DNA of 62,565 nucleotides from Bacteroidota bacterium (lineage in GTDB: Bacteria; Bacteroidota; Bacteroidia; Chitinophagales; Saprospiraceae). The notes below the pieces were generated by a model, which was not told where the DNA came from, did not search any database, and saw only the letters and a program-made list of their open reading frames with translations. The position numbers and the translations under genes are program-made. Positions within the stretch are counted from its first letter, which is position 1. The number at the start of each line of letters is the position of its first letter. This document shows positions 45,013 through 54,400 of the stretch, piece after piece. Where the stretch lies: the NCBI GenBank assembly GCA_020160935.1, contig JAIUPL010000030.1:1-62565 (forward strand), in the 5' to 3' direction.

Positions 45013-45041
45013 AAATAAACAGGTGGTTCGAATTCGAGACA

Positions 45042-45098
45042 CAAACATCTACGATTAATTTCGTAGATGCAAATTTTTTCTACGATTTTTTTCGTAGA
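45042..45098 (-). promoter_or_regulatory. Promoter and twin operator of the BlaI/M56 operon
   Basis: Two dyads with the same 6-base spacer lie upstream of the repressor gene: ATCTACGA-N6-TCGTAGAT (45047-45068, perfect) and TCTACGA-N6-TCGTAGA (45079-45098). On the minus strand TTTG (45073-45070), 20 bases and GATGTTTG (45049-45042) form a promoter, so the first dyad covers the spacer and touches the -7 box. This is the arrangement expected for repression by BlaI. Confidence 0.85.
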
Positions 45099-45128
45099 TG
45101 GGGAATTGTCGAATAGGTAGGGCGTTGT

Positions 45129-45188
45129 GCGTATCGAATACGTGCGTATCAAATACATGCGTATCGAATACGTAGGGCGTTGCCCTAC
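45129..45188. repeat. Three 15-bp quasi-palindromic repeats and a hairpin
   Basis: GCGTATCGAATACGT (45129-45143), GCGTATCAAATACAT (45144-45158) and GCGTATCGAATACGT (45159-45173) are tandem 15-mers, each nearly self-complementary. A perfect hairpin GTAGGGC-GTT-GCCCTAC (45172-45188) follows. GTAGGGCGTTG also occurs just before the array at 45118. Confidence 0.9.
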
Positions 45189-45221
45189 GCTATTGGAGAC
45201 GCCCTTTCAGGGCTATGCCGT

Positions 45222-45258
45222 GATTCTCACCCTCTCACCTCTCACCTCTCTCACCTCT
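45222..45258 (-). repeat. GTGAGAG heptamers overlapping the end of the kynurenine monooxygenase gene
   Basis: Read with the gene, GTGAGAG-type units start inside its last codons, supply the TGA and continue past it. The words are those of 18481-18536, 31940-31981 and 39225-39252. Confidence 0.8.
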
Positions 45259-46587
45259 AATTATCCTCTCCACCGCAGGATTATCCATCCAGTTATCTTC
45301 AATACCCGGCAGGTTGAGAATATCGGCGAAGAGGCGGTTTTGTGCGTCGTCTTCTTTCAGAGCGATGTGATACGGCGTATTGCTGAACGTAACCATCGAA
45401 TAGACAGGTAAAAAATCGGGGTGTTGCGCGTGCAGGTGGGCGGCAATTTTTTTGCGCAGCAGGAATTTCGGATCGGCCACGAGGTCGCGCATTTCTATGA
45501 AATTGCGTTGAGCAAGTTCCGCAATAGCATCGCCATCGGCTACTCGTTGAGCGGCAAAATGCGGGATCATTTTCGACCAGTCGCCGCCGAATTGATCGTG
45601 CAAACCATCCAGAATGGTACAATCTTCAAAACCGGCATTCATACCCTGTCCATAAAACGGCACAATCGCATGTGCGGCATCGCCCAGCAACAGGATCCGA
45701 TTTTGCCATTGCCAGGGGCGGCATTTTACCGTAATAAGCGAGGAGGTAGGGTTATTTTTGAAATCCTCCAGCAAGGTCGGCATCAGATCAAGCGTATCGG
45801 GGAAATAACGCTGGAAAAAAGACGTCACATTTGCATTGGTTGTCAGGTGCTGGAAAGACACCTCGCCTTCAAATGGCAGAAACAGCGTACAGGTAAAACT
45901 CCGGTCGGCATTGGGCAGCGCAATGAGCATAAAATTGCCGCGCGGCCAGATGTGCAGCGCCTTTGGGTCCATCCGATAACCACCATCGGCAGCAGGCGGG
46001 ATAGTGAGTTCCTTGTACCCGTGATCGAGGTAAAACTGTGTGTACTGAAACCGGTCGGTTTTTTGCAACGCATATCGAACAGCAGAAAAAGCGCCATCGG
46101 TACCAAAAATCAGCGGCGCCTCCACCTGCTGCGTATCACCGGTTTGCATATTTTCAAATGTGATGTAGGGCAAATCTAGGTCGACATCCACGCAGCGGTG
46201 TTCAAAAAAGAACTCCACATTGGGAAAACTGTCCGCAATTTCCAACAAAGCAAGGTTCAGGCCGCCCCTGGATACCGAATAAATGGCTTCTCCTTCTTTG
46301 CCATAGGGCTGAAAAGTTAGTTCACCCGTTACGGAATGCATCATTCGGCCGGGCATGGGCAGCGCAGTTTTGGACAATTGCTCGCGAATGCCCGCCATTT
46401 CCACGGCTTTCCAGCCGCGTTCGCTCATAGCCAGGTTGATAGAACGGCCGCCACGGTAGCCGGCAGCACGCATGTCGGGCCGACGCTCGTACACTTTCAC
46501 CTGGTAGCCACGGCGTGCCAGAAATACAGCCCAAAGGGAGCCGACCAGTCCGGCTCCGACGATGATAACAGAAGATGGTTGTTGCAT
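45235..46587 (-). CDS. kmo: Kynurenine 3-monooxygenase
   Basis: The 450-residue FAD enzyme hydroxylates L-kynurenine with NADPH and oxygen. It has the N-terminal dinucleotide fold VIIVGAGLVGSLWAVFLARRG, AAGYRGGRSINLAMSERGW, and the second FAD motif LLLGDAAHAIVPFYGQGMNAGFEDC; the C-terminus has two hydrophobic parts as in other KMOs. ATG 46587 gives the natural start 20-odd bases after a -7 box (TAGGTTTG on the minus strand, 46621-46614). The C-terminal GERGER is encoded by heptamer repeats that supply the TGA. It may work with the AMSDH-like dehydrogenase at 22.4 kb; other kynurenine-pathway genes are not in the window. Confidence 0.93.
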   Translation of the reverse strand: MQQPSSVIIVGAGLVGSLWAVFLARRGYQVKVYERRPDMRAAGYRGGRSINLAMSERGWKAVEMAGIREQLSKTALPMPGRMMHSVTGELTFQPYGKEGEAIYSVSRGGLNLALLEIADSFPNVEFFFEHRCVDVDLDLPYITFENMQTGDTQQVEAPLIFGTDGAFSAVRYALQKTDRFQYTQFYLDHGYKELTIPPAADGGYRMDPKALHIWPRGNFMLIALPNADRSFTCTLFLPFEGEVSFQHLTTNANVTSFFQRYFPDTLDLMPTLLEDFKNNPTSSLITVKCRPWQWQNRILLLGDAAHAIVPFYGQGMNAGFEDCTILDGLHDQFGGDWSKMIPHFAAQRVADGDAIAELAQRNFIEMRDLVADPKFLLRKKIAAHLHAQHPDFLPVYSMVTFSNTPYHIALKEDDAQNRLFADILNLPGIEDNWMDNPAVERIIRGERGER

Positions 46588-46613
46588 GATAAAATGGTTA
46601 GGCAAATGTTGCT

Positions 46614-46652
46614 CAAACCTACGCTGAATCCCCGAAGCCACTCTTACTTTTG
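46614..46652. promoter_or_regulatory. Divergent -7 elements for kmo and the beta-helix gene
   Basis: On the minus strand TAGGTTTG (46621-46614) serves kmo; on the plus strand TACTTTTG (46645-46652) serves the beta-helix gene. Both are exact TAnnTTTG boxes, 23 bases apart, so the two promoters overlap back to back. Confidence 0.6.
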
Positions 46653-46666
46653 CTCAAAAAAGCGGG

Positions 46667-48511
46667 ATGAGAAAAATTTGGTTCCTTGTTTTGTGGCTCT
46701 GCCTATATACTGTTTTGGATGCCCAAACGCCTGAGTTGCCGCTCACCAAAGGCATGCATATCACTTCCTCCTGCTCCATTCGGCCGGGAGCGTACCTTTT
46801 GGCAGCCGATTCGGCTTCACAAATGGTGGTTTGTACCATCGAGGGAAATGACATGGAAGTGGATTTTCAAAATGCCGAACTGCGCGGGGCAGAGGAAGGT
46901 GTGCTGCCTGATCGTTTTGCAGGCTACGGGCTTGTTGTCAAAGGCAACAACATTCGGGTAAAAAATGCCTGGATACGAGGATTTAAAGTTGCCATATACG
47001 CCGAAAATGCCCGCCATCTTACCCTTGAAAATTGCGATGTATCCTACAATTATCGCCCTCGCTTGCTGTCGACACGCCTGAAAGAAAACGAAAGCGACTG
47101 GCTAAGTTATCACCACAATGAAGCCGATGAGTGGCTGCGATACGGTGCTGGCATTTACCTGAAAAATTGCCCGGAAGCGACTGTGCGCGGTTGCCGCGCT
47201 ACGGGCAACCAGAACGCACTGCTCATGAGCGACTGCAACGACGGGCTGGTGTACAACAATACCTTTCATTTCAATTCCGGCCTGGGCGTTGGCATGTACC
47301 GAAGTAGCCGCAATCGAATCATGCACAACCTGCTCGACTGGAATGTGCGCGGATATTCTCACCGAATATATGCTCGCGGGCAGGATTCGGCAGGTATTCT
47401 GTTGTATGAGCAAAGCAGCGGCAATACCATTGCTTACAACTCCGCCACGCATTCGGGTGACGGCTTTTTTTTATGGGCCGGACAAAGCACCATGGACAGC
47501 GGCGAGGGCGGCTGCAACGACAACGTGATTTTTGGCAATGACTTCAGCCATGCTCCTACAAATGGCGTGGAAGTGACTTTTTCCCGCAACCGGATTCAGG
47601 GAAACATTATTCGGGAGTGTACCTATGGTATTTGGGGCGGATATAGTTATGGTTCGCGTATTTTGGGTAATTACCTGGCCGACTGCAAAACCGGTATTGC
47701 CATCGAACATGGCCAGCACGACACCATACGGCAAAACCTGTTTCAGGACGACAGTGTGGGTGTTCGGCTTTGGGCGCGTGATGAGCAACCGGCCGACTGG
47801 GGCTATAGCCAACACCGCGATGTACGCAGCCTGGGACACAACATCGACAGAAATGTGTTTATCGCCGTCCGAAAACCCCTTGTCATCAGTGCTTCCCAAA
47901 ACGTGTCGATCAATGGTGAAAACCTGTTCCTCGAATTTGACAAACTACTGGAAACACCCAAACCGAACGACAGCCTGCGCTTTTTACGCAATGATATTTA
48001 CGGCAACACCGCCCAAATTGCTTTTGTATGGCAAAACCCTGTGCTGGCGCCGTTTAAAGGCCTGAATTTTACGCACCCGGGCCAACCCCAGAACCCGTAT
48101 GCGCCGCTGGATATTCCGTATGGAGAACTGCACGAGCCCGACAGCCTGCCGGGGGGAATGCTGGCCGTTTTGCCCGACGGTTTTCCGCGTGGCCGCCGGT
48201 TTATTATTATGGGCGAATGGGGGCCATTCGATTTCAGCCGCCCTGTTGCAACCGTAGATACCGTAGCGGGGCGGCAGTATGCGCTTGTACTCGTGGGCCC
48301 GTCGGGCGACTGGAAAATAACCGAAAGCAAAGGCGTAAAAAACATCAGTGTCATGAAAGGACGCGTACCGGCCCAACTTACCTTCGAGCGGGAGCCTGGC
48401 GCACCAACCTGTTTGATCCGCTTTGAGTACAGCGGCGCCAAAACAATCGTCACTGAATTTGGAAAAAAAATACCGCCCGGAGAACGCTACATGTTTACAT
48501 TTACAGAGTAA
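46667..48511 (+). CDS. Exported right-handed beta-helix (NosD-like) protein
   Basis: The 614-residue protein has a signal peptide ending VLDAQ and then parallel beta-helix repeats from about residue 60 to 400. Typical rungs are NNIRVKNAWIRGFKVAIYAENARHLTLENC, NGLVYNNTFHFNSGLGVGMY-like text and SSGNTIAYNSATHSGDGFFLWAG. They resemble NosD/CASH-domain proteins and polysaccharide lyases. The last 200 residues form a separate beta domain beginning near NPYAPLDIPYGE. No catalytic residues can be assigned; it may bind or cleave polysaccharide in the periplasm or on the surface. Its promoter leaves only a short leader. Confidence 0.8.
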   Translation: MRKIWFLVLWLCLYTVLDAQTPELPLTKGMHITSSCSIRPGAYLLAADSASQMVVCTIEGNDMEVDFQNAELRGAEEGVLPDRFAGYGLVVKGNNIRVKNAWIRGFKVAIYAENARHLTLENCDVSYNYRPRLLSTRLKENESDWLSYHHNEADEWLRYGAGIYLKNCPEATVRGCRATGNQNALLMSDCNDGLVYNNTFHFNSGLGVGMYRSSRNRIMHNLLDWNVRGYSHRIYARGQDSAGILLYEQSSGNTIAYNSATHSGDGFFLWAGQSTMDSGEGGCNDNVIFGNDFSHAPTNGVEVTFSRNRIQGNIIRECTYGIWGGYSYGSRILGNYLADCKTGIAIEHGQHDTIRQNLFQDDSVGVRLWARDEQPADWGYSQHRDVRSLGHNIDRNVFIAVRKPLVISASQNVSINGENLFLEFDKLLETPKPNDSLRFLRNDIYGNTAQIAFVWQNPVLAPFKGLNFTHPGQPQNPYAPLDIPYGELHEPDSLPGGMLAVLPDGFPRGRRFIIMGEWGPFDFSRPVATVDTVAGRQYALVLVGPSGDWKITESKGVKNISVMKGRVPAQLTFEREPGAPTCLIRFEYSGAKTIVTEFGKKIPPGERYMFTFTE

Positions 48512-48577
48512 ATAACTGCCAAACACGCCGTATCCCTTGCATACCTGCAATTTGTAAACCACCAAACACCTTGGTAT

Positions 48578-49477
48578 ATGGCAAGAACTCCTAAAGAAAA
48601 ACGCTACCAAGCCATCGTCAACGCCGGGCTTAAACGTTTGTACGAACAACTGGGCTATCTTCAGAGCGATGTTCTCGGAAAACTTCGTACGCTTCGGCAC
48701 GAAATTTCATCGGCCTCTCTTTCGAATATCAAGAACGACAAGACCGTGGGTGTCGCTACGCTCGAAACAGCAGCCAAAGGCGTTTTATTGCTCATGGAGC
48801 AGGAACTTGACATGGCTTATGATGATACTACCAGCGATTTTATTTCCAGAAACACCCCTGAATGGAAGCCGATTATAGTGCCCGAGAAACAGGACCCTGC
48901 CAACCAAGGCATCAAAGTGTATGCAGAAGGCAGGGCTACGGTGGCCCAAAAAACGGCATTTTTTGCCGACGCAAAACAGGAGTTAGTGGAAGTTGGTATT
49001 CGCCTCAACTCCTTTTCTACGTATTTCATTTCGCAAAGTGACAGTGCGTATAAACAGCACATTCTCAATTTACTGCAAAGAGGTGTACACATAAAGGGAT
49101 ACCTGCTCGATCCGGATTGCGAACAGGCGCGCATATATTTTGAAGACCGGGCCGGAACACTGGATACCGAAAACAGATCATTGGATAAAATACGGGAAGT
49201 GATGGCGGATTTGCGCCATTTGTGTGCACAGTTCAAGTTGATGAACCTCCCCGGCACGTTTGAAATTTACGTTTACCAACATATTCCTTACAGCCTGTAC
49301 CTGATTGTAGATGGCGATTCGGATGACGGTAAAATGATGGTTTCGCCATATTTGTATGGCATTCGAAGAGCCAATTGTCCGGTATTGGAGTTTTCCAAAA
49401 AGGACCAGGAAACCATGTACAACCGCTACCTGGAAGCATATAAGGCTTTTACGCAAAGTGCCCGCCTGCTCGTGTAG
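48578..49477 (+). CDS. Putative HTH protein with DUF5919-like C-terminal domain
   Basis: The 299-residue protein has an N-terminal region (about 20-80) that looks like a divergent XRE-type helix-turn-helix: ERLYEQLGYLQSDVLGKL-like text, then ISSASLSNIKNDKTVGVATLETAAKGV. The C-terminal part (about 130-290) contains QHILNLLQRGVHIKGYLLDPDCEQARIYF and FEIYVYQHIPYSLYLIVDGD, which resemble the phospholipase-D-like DUF5919 domain found behind HTH domains. I recognise this only moderately well. There is no signal peptide. The last 27 bases of the gene are copied in inverted orientation 80 bases downstream as part of an 85-bp inverted repeat. Confidence 0.6.
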   Translation: MARTPKEKRYQAIVNAGLKRLYEQLGYLQSDVLGKLRTLRHEISSASLSNIKNDKTVGVATLETAAKGVLLLMEQELDMAYDDTTSDFISRNTPEWKPIIVPEKQDPANQGIKVYAEGRATVAQKTAFFADAKQELVEVGIRLNSFSTYFISQSDSAYKQHILNLLQRGVHIKGYLLDPDCEQARIYFEDRAGTLDTENRSLDKIREVMADLRHLCAQFKLMNLPGTFEIYVYQHIPYSLYLIVDGDSDDGKMMVSPYLYGIRRANCPVLEFSKKDQETMYNRYLEAYKAFTQSARLLV

Positions 49478-49641
49478 TTATCAGTTAATGGTTATTGGTT
49501 ATCAGGGTGATAGGGGGCCATTTGCACAATTGTTTCGCATCTTAATAAAGAATAACAAACAATTGTGCAAATGGCCCCCTATCACCCTGATAACCAATAA
49601 CCATTAACTGATAACTACACGAGCAGGCGGGCACTTTGCGT
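49451..49641. repeat. 85-bp perfect inverted repeat that includes the end of a gene
   Basis: Left arm 49451-49535 and right arm 49557-49641 are perfect complements around a 21-base loop. The first 27 bases of the left arm are the 3' end and stop codon of the upstream coding sequence. After the stop come the words TTATCAG, TTAATGG, TTATTGG and TTATCAG, shared with 51175-51411 and 62442-62480. Confidence 0.97.
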
Positions 49642-49729
49642 CGTTTGTGAATTTACATAAAATTCACATGTTGTTCATGTAAAACACTGTATTTCAATCA
49701 CTTAAGAATTTATTTGCTTGTTTGCCCCC

Positions 49730-49973
49730 TACCTTTGTATCAACAAACCGGATGGCAGTCAGGTATAGTAGTAGCAGCCAGGTCTACGGGTATGCTACCG
49801 CTGTAACAATCTGCAAAAGGTTGTAAGCGCTTTCCCCTTTTTTATTGCAACGAGCACCGGCTGGTACGGCTTTGATGACTGCGTATATGCGCCTTCAGGC
49901 CTTGCTCTCTCTATGCTCCTGCAGCAGGTTTCTGCCCTGCCATCCAACTTTTTTCACTTAACAATTTCAGACA
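49730..49973 (+). promoter_or_regulatory. Promoter and long leader of the small secreted protein gene
   Basis: TACCTTTG (49730-49737) is an exact -7 box 236 bases before ATG 49974. The intervening leader is GC-balanced and can form several short stems, with a T-run near 49838-49846. I recognise no riboswitch family. The stretch 49642-49729 is AT-rich and shows no gene. Confidence 0.45.
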
Positions 49974-50351
49974 ATGAAAAACAAAGTCAAAATGGTTTGG
50001 CAACAGGGAGCGCAAATATGTTTGCTGGTACTGTTGCTTTTGCCTGCAGGAGTTGGCTTGTCAGCCTCCTCTTTACACATCACAAGCGGAGAACCTGCTG
50101 TGACACTTGCTTCACAGACCAGCAATTCTGCAACATTTTCCTGGGCTGCCGTGGCAGAAGCCAGTTCGTACCAATCGTACTACGTAAGAGCAGAAAATGG
50201 GTACACCAGTGGCTTGGTTGGCACGACCGCTACAAGCCTGACCCACTCAGGTCTTGTTTCCGGCACCTACAAGTTTTACTTCAGAAGCGTCCTCAAAGAC
50301 GGCTCTTATTCCAGTTACATCATCATCGATGAAATAGTAATTGCGAATTAA
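49974..50351 (+). CDS. Small secreted protein with one fibronectin III-like domain
   Basis: The 125-residue protein has a long signal peptide (MKNKVKMVWQQGAQICLLVLL and on to AGVGLSA) followed by about 90 residues with the rhythm of a fibronectin type III domain: SNSATFSWAAVAEASSYQSYYVRAENG, TSLTHSGLVSGTYKFYFRSVLKDG. I do not recognise a specific family. It stands alone with its own promoter, long leader and strong terminator, so it may be highly or conditionally expressed. Length and Ser/Tyr-rich content suggest an extracellular or surface role. Confidence 0.72.
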   Translation: MKNKVKMVWQQGAQICLLVLLLLPAGVGLSASSLHITSGEPAVTLASQTSNSATFSWAAVAEASSYQSYYVRAENGYTSGLVGTTATSLTHSGLVSGTYKFYFRSVLKDGSYSSYIIIDEIVIAN

Positions 50352-50362
50352 TGTGGAATACA

Positions 50363-50397
50363 GGCTCCTGTGCATGGTGTACAGGAGCCATTTTTAT
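50363..50397 (+). terminator. Intrinsic terminator of the small secreted protein gene
   Basis: GGCTCCTGT (50363-50371) pairs perfectly with ACAGGAGCC (50381-50389) around a nine-base loop, followed by ATTTTTATTTG. Confidence 0.93.
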
Positions 50398-50412
50398 TTG
50401 TAGGATAGACTT

Positions 50413-51162
50413 TTATTCTCTGTATTTGGCCAATTCCCGGTACTTCCAATACGTTTCCAGCGCTGAAATCCTGCAAATTGTCCAGCCGGCGCGGCCATCC
50501 AGAAAGCCTGCTTTCAGGATATAATTCCGGATAAACTTAAAGACAGGGCTAAACCACATACGCCACCAGGCGCCCCTTTTACCCTGTTGGTGCATGGCCC
50601 GTGCTGCAATGACCGCATATTTCCGGGCACGCTCCAGGTGCTCTTCCACCGTATAGTAACTGTAGTGCAGCAGGTCGCCATCAAGGCGTGCGATGCTTGT
50701 TCCGACGTTCATTTCCACCTTGTCGTGCGGGTTGGTACCACCCCAGTGGCCCAGGCGTTTGTCGAACAAACGCAGTTTGCGGTCGGGGTACCAGCCAGAG
50801 TGTGCAATCCATTGGCCACAATAGTTGGTACGGCGATTCATCATAAAAGCATCGAAGCCAGGAGACTTTTTCACACCCAGAATAGACTGGCGGAGGCGCT
50901 CGCTCAGGGCTTCGTCGGCGTCCAGCGACAATACCAGCGGGTGGGTTGCCAATCCGAGTGCCCGGTTTTTTTGTTCGATGTGCCCGTCGAAGGCATGTTG
51001 TTCGAAGCGTACGCCATATGTGCGACAAATCTGCTCCGTGCCATCACTGGAAAATGAATCGAGCACCACAATTTCGTCGGCCACGCCTGCCAGCGATTCC
51101 AGGCAACGAGCAATGTTACGTTCCTCATTGAATGTGATGATGACAGCAGAAATGGGTGGCAT
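50413..51162 (-). CDS. GT2 glycosyltransferase, WaaE/KdtX-like
   Basis: The 249-residue enzyme is a short family 2 glycosyltransferase: ISAVIITFNEERNIARCLESL, EIVVLDSFSSDGTEQIC, LVLSLDADEALSE with the DxD metal site, and RKLRLFDKRLGHWGGTNPHDKVE. The YYTVEEHLERARKYAVIAARAM helix and FKFIRNYILKAGFLDGRAGW end match the LPS core glucosyltransferase group in Bacteroidota. It probably adds a sugar to LPS core at the inner membrane. It lies downstream of the giant protein gene on the same strand but a long inverted repeat separates them. Confidence 0.9.
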   Translation of the reverse strand: MPPISAVIITFNEERNIARCLESLAGVADEIVVLDSFSSDGTEQICRTYGVRFEQHAFDGHIEQKNRALGLATHPLVLSLDADEALSERLRQSILGVKKSPGFDAFMMNRRTNYCGQWIAHSGWYPDRKLRLFDKRLGHWGGTNPHDKVEMNVGTSIARLDGDLLHYSYYTVEEHLERARKYAVIAARAMHQQGKRGAWWRMWFSPVFKFIRNYILKAGFLDGRAGWTICRISALETYWKYRELAKYRE

Positions 51163-51174
51163 CCCGCAAAGATA

Positions 51175-51411
51175 ATCGGTTATCAGTTATTGGTTATCAG
51201 GGTGGGTAGAACCAGGATTTGTGCGATTTAAAGGATTAGAAGAATTCCCAATGAGATGTCGAAATTCCAATGATTAATTCAAGTGAATGAGGTGGTAATC
51301 TTTCAGCCTGATTTTTTTAATTTCGACATCCCGTTGGGAATTCTTCTAATCCTTTAAATCGCACAAATCCTGGTTCAACTCACCCCTGATAACCAATAAC
51401 TGATAACCGAT
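51175..51411. repeat. Long inverted repeat after the giant protein gene
   Basis: Arms of about 92 bases (51175-51266 and 51319-51411) are complementary with a few mismatches and a small indel. The outer part is the GTTATC-word family, the inner part contains GGATTAGAAG words. Read with the giant gene the element begins at its TAG: TAGTTATCGGTTATCAG, as at 49475 and 62442. It ends 12 bases before the GT2 start. Confidence 0.92.
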
Positions 51412-51413
51412 AA

Positions 51414-54400
51414 CTACCGTATCAGCGCCACATCTCCCTGCTTCCTGATCTGCACCACCCTTCCGCAGAAATCAATATCCGCTTCGAGTGTCCACACCCA
51501 AACGCCGGGGCGAAGTTTGGAGCCTTTGAAGGTGCCATTCCAACTGTCGGCGGGGTTTTCGCTTTGGAAAACTTGTGTTCCCCAGCGATCGAATACGGCG
51601 AAATTGTATTTCAGGATGGTCATGCCACTGGCGAAGTGTGGGCGGAAAGCGGCATTCTCAGGATCGGAGGCTTCCGTACTGATTACGTTGGGCATATACA
51701 CGAGACCTTGCTCGGCACTCAGTTCGGCCCATTCCACCTGGATGGTACCAGGCACGGTCAGGCACTGCCCGTCAATTCGCTGCACTGTAAAAGTGTATAT
51801 ACCTGCTTCCGATACCTTGATGCTGCGGGTAGAGTCGCCCGTCGACCAGAGGAACTTATATTCGTTCGGATTACCAACAGTAATTTCCGGCGCCAGGGTA
51901 ATTTCCGTGGAATCGCAAGGGATAATACCGCCAACTGTCACGATCGAAACTGCTGGAAGGGCGCTTATTTCAAGACTTTCCTCTACAACACAATTGGAGG
52001 CGTCGCGCAACTGAACCGTGTATTGCCCGGCTGCGAGGTCGCCGAACAAGGTTTCGCTTTGCCAGTTGCCGGAGTTGTTCAAATCGTATTCGTAGGGCGG
52101 AGTCCCTCCGCTGGCGCCTGCAATTTCCAGGCTACCATTCGTTTCGTTCGGACAACTTTCTGTGCCCGACAGTGAAAACGAAGCCGCTGGAAGCCCGCTC
52201 ACGGTTACCATCACGATGGAGTCGCAGCCATTGGCACTGGTCAGGTGTATGGTTTCGGTGGTTCCAATCTGGATTTGCTGACCATTGTAATTGTATGCCG
52301 TGCCCTGACAAACGGACACCTGCAAACTGCTCGAAGCGGAAGCATAAGCATGTACAACAAGCGTGACAATCGAATCGCAACCTACAGAATTGATGAGGGT
52401 GAAATTTTGCGTCTGGCCAGCAGGAACGGATACTCCCTGATAAACATATACCTCACCCGGGCAAACATACACATCCAGCGTCGAAGCCGATGGAGACAAG
52501 GTCATTACGGTAACGACCACTGTGGAATCGCAGCCATTGGCAGTCGTAACCATGAAATTCTGTGTAGTACCAGCCGGCACATCAACACCATTGTATTGTG
52601 CAGATTCCCCTGCACATGCCTGAAGTGTTACTGCGCCGGTACCGACCACATAAGGCTCTACGGTTACAACGGTTGTAGAGATACATCCAAACTGGTTGGT
52701 GTAGGTGAAGTAATTTTCACCAATCGGTACAGGCGTGCCTTGATAATCGGCCATACCGCCCGGGCAGGCATACAAAGTCAGATAATCAGTGAATGAAGGC
52801 AGCGGGTATACCGTAACCATGGTAAACACATCGCAGCCATGCACATCAGTGGATTGAAACACCTGACTGAAGCCTGCCGGAATAGGCGTATTGTTGTAAA
52901 CCGCAAAACTACCTTCGCATGCAGATAAATCTACCGATTCCATGATCGGTACACAGTCGAAGTCCATCAACAGATCAATGGGGACAAACCCTTCTCCGCA
53001 GCCGCTTACGTACACGGAATCTTTTCCAATCACGGATGACCAACCCGGTTCGAATGTGGTAGAATCGAGCATGACCACATACCATCCTGCCGTAATGTTG
53101 GAGAACTGGAATACGCCATTGGCATCGCTCAAGGTAGTATCAATCGGCACGCCATCTTTGAATAGCATCACTGTAATGCCAGCCAGGGTGGTGTCGGAAG
53201 TATAGCCTACTGCATCATCGTGGTTTACATCGGACCAGACAGTACCTTGCAGGTCGCCGGTTCCGCCGGTCAGTTGCACGTTGAGCGGGTCGCTCTGGGC
53301 CGAGCAACCACTCGCGTCGGTCAGCACTGCATAGTAACTACCATTTTCAGTAACAATTAGTTCAGGCGTGGTAGCGCCTGCGATCGGGCTACCATTCTGA
53401 TACCATTGCCAACTGGTTACACCCGGCAAATTAGGCACGCACAAGGTGTCGGGGGCGCAGCGTTCATGGCAGCCAGAAGGAATGGCCGACACCTGTGGGC
53501 CGGGCAGCACCGTTACAACATTACTCTTTGCCTCGCATCCAAATTCATTGATGACACGGATATAAAAACCGCCATAGTCTTCGGTCGTAAGCGTAGTGCC
53601 CGTGGCGCCGGTACTCCAGATAAACTGCCAGTTGGCAGGCTGCGGGCCTGTGTAACTCAGCACATTGGCCGGGCTGGCGCAACTGCTGCTACTGCTGATA
53701 CTGAAACCGCTGGGGTTGGGATGCACAGTTATTACAAACGGATCGGTCACGGCTGTGCAACCATTGGCCGGGTTGGTTACGGTTACATTATAGGTGTGTG
53801 TGCCTACGGGCAGCAGGTTGCCCCTGTTTTCAGAAAACTCGATTTCATCGGTCATGCCATTGCCACCGGACCATACATAATTATATATGCCGTCGCCCTG
53901 TACTTGCAAGAACACGTCTTCTCCGCTGCAAGTGCTCAGAGTAGGATAGGAAGTACCTACTATTTGCCCCAACTGGTTTTTCAGCAAGGCTTTGATCAGT
54001 GCATCCGGCGCAGGGGCCACGTCGATTTTTACAGGAGCTGGCACAAACGTACATCCATTGGCATCCGTAAGGGTTACCTGATACACGCCAGCCTCGGTCA
54101 CTGTCAGGGTTTGGGTGCTGGTCATGGCCGCATCCGACCACAAGTAACTGGCAGCACCGGCGGGCGCCGTAAGTATCATCGTAGCGCCTTCACACAGAAT
54201 ACCCGGGTTGGCGGGCGAAATCGCACCGCTCAACGGATTGGGTTCTACCGTAACAGGCAACGAATAAGAGGCCGAGCAACCGTACACGTTGGTGGCTGTT
54301 GCGCTTACAGTATATGTATTAGGTGTGCTGTAATGGTGATACACGGTAATTCCCAGCGCATCGTTGGCGCTACCGGACGATGGATCGCCAAAATCCCAGG

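Noticed and set aside
49738-49973. A known riboswitch in the leader of the small secreted protein gene
   Set aside because: I could not match the conserved cores of TPP, cobalamin, SAM, c-di-GMP or fluoride riboswitches; only generic stems are visible.
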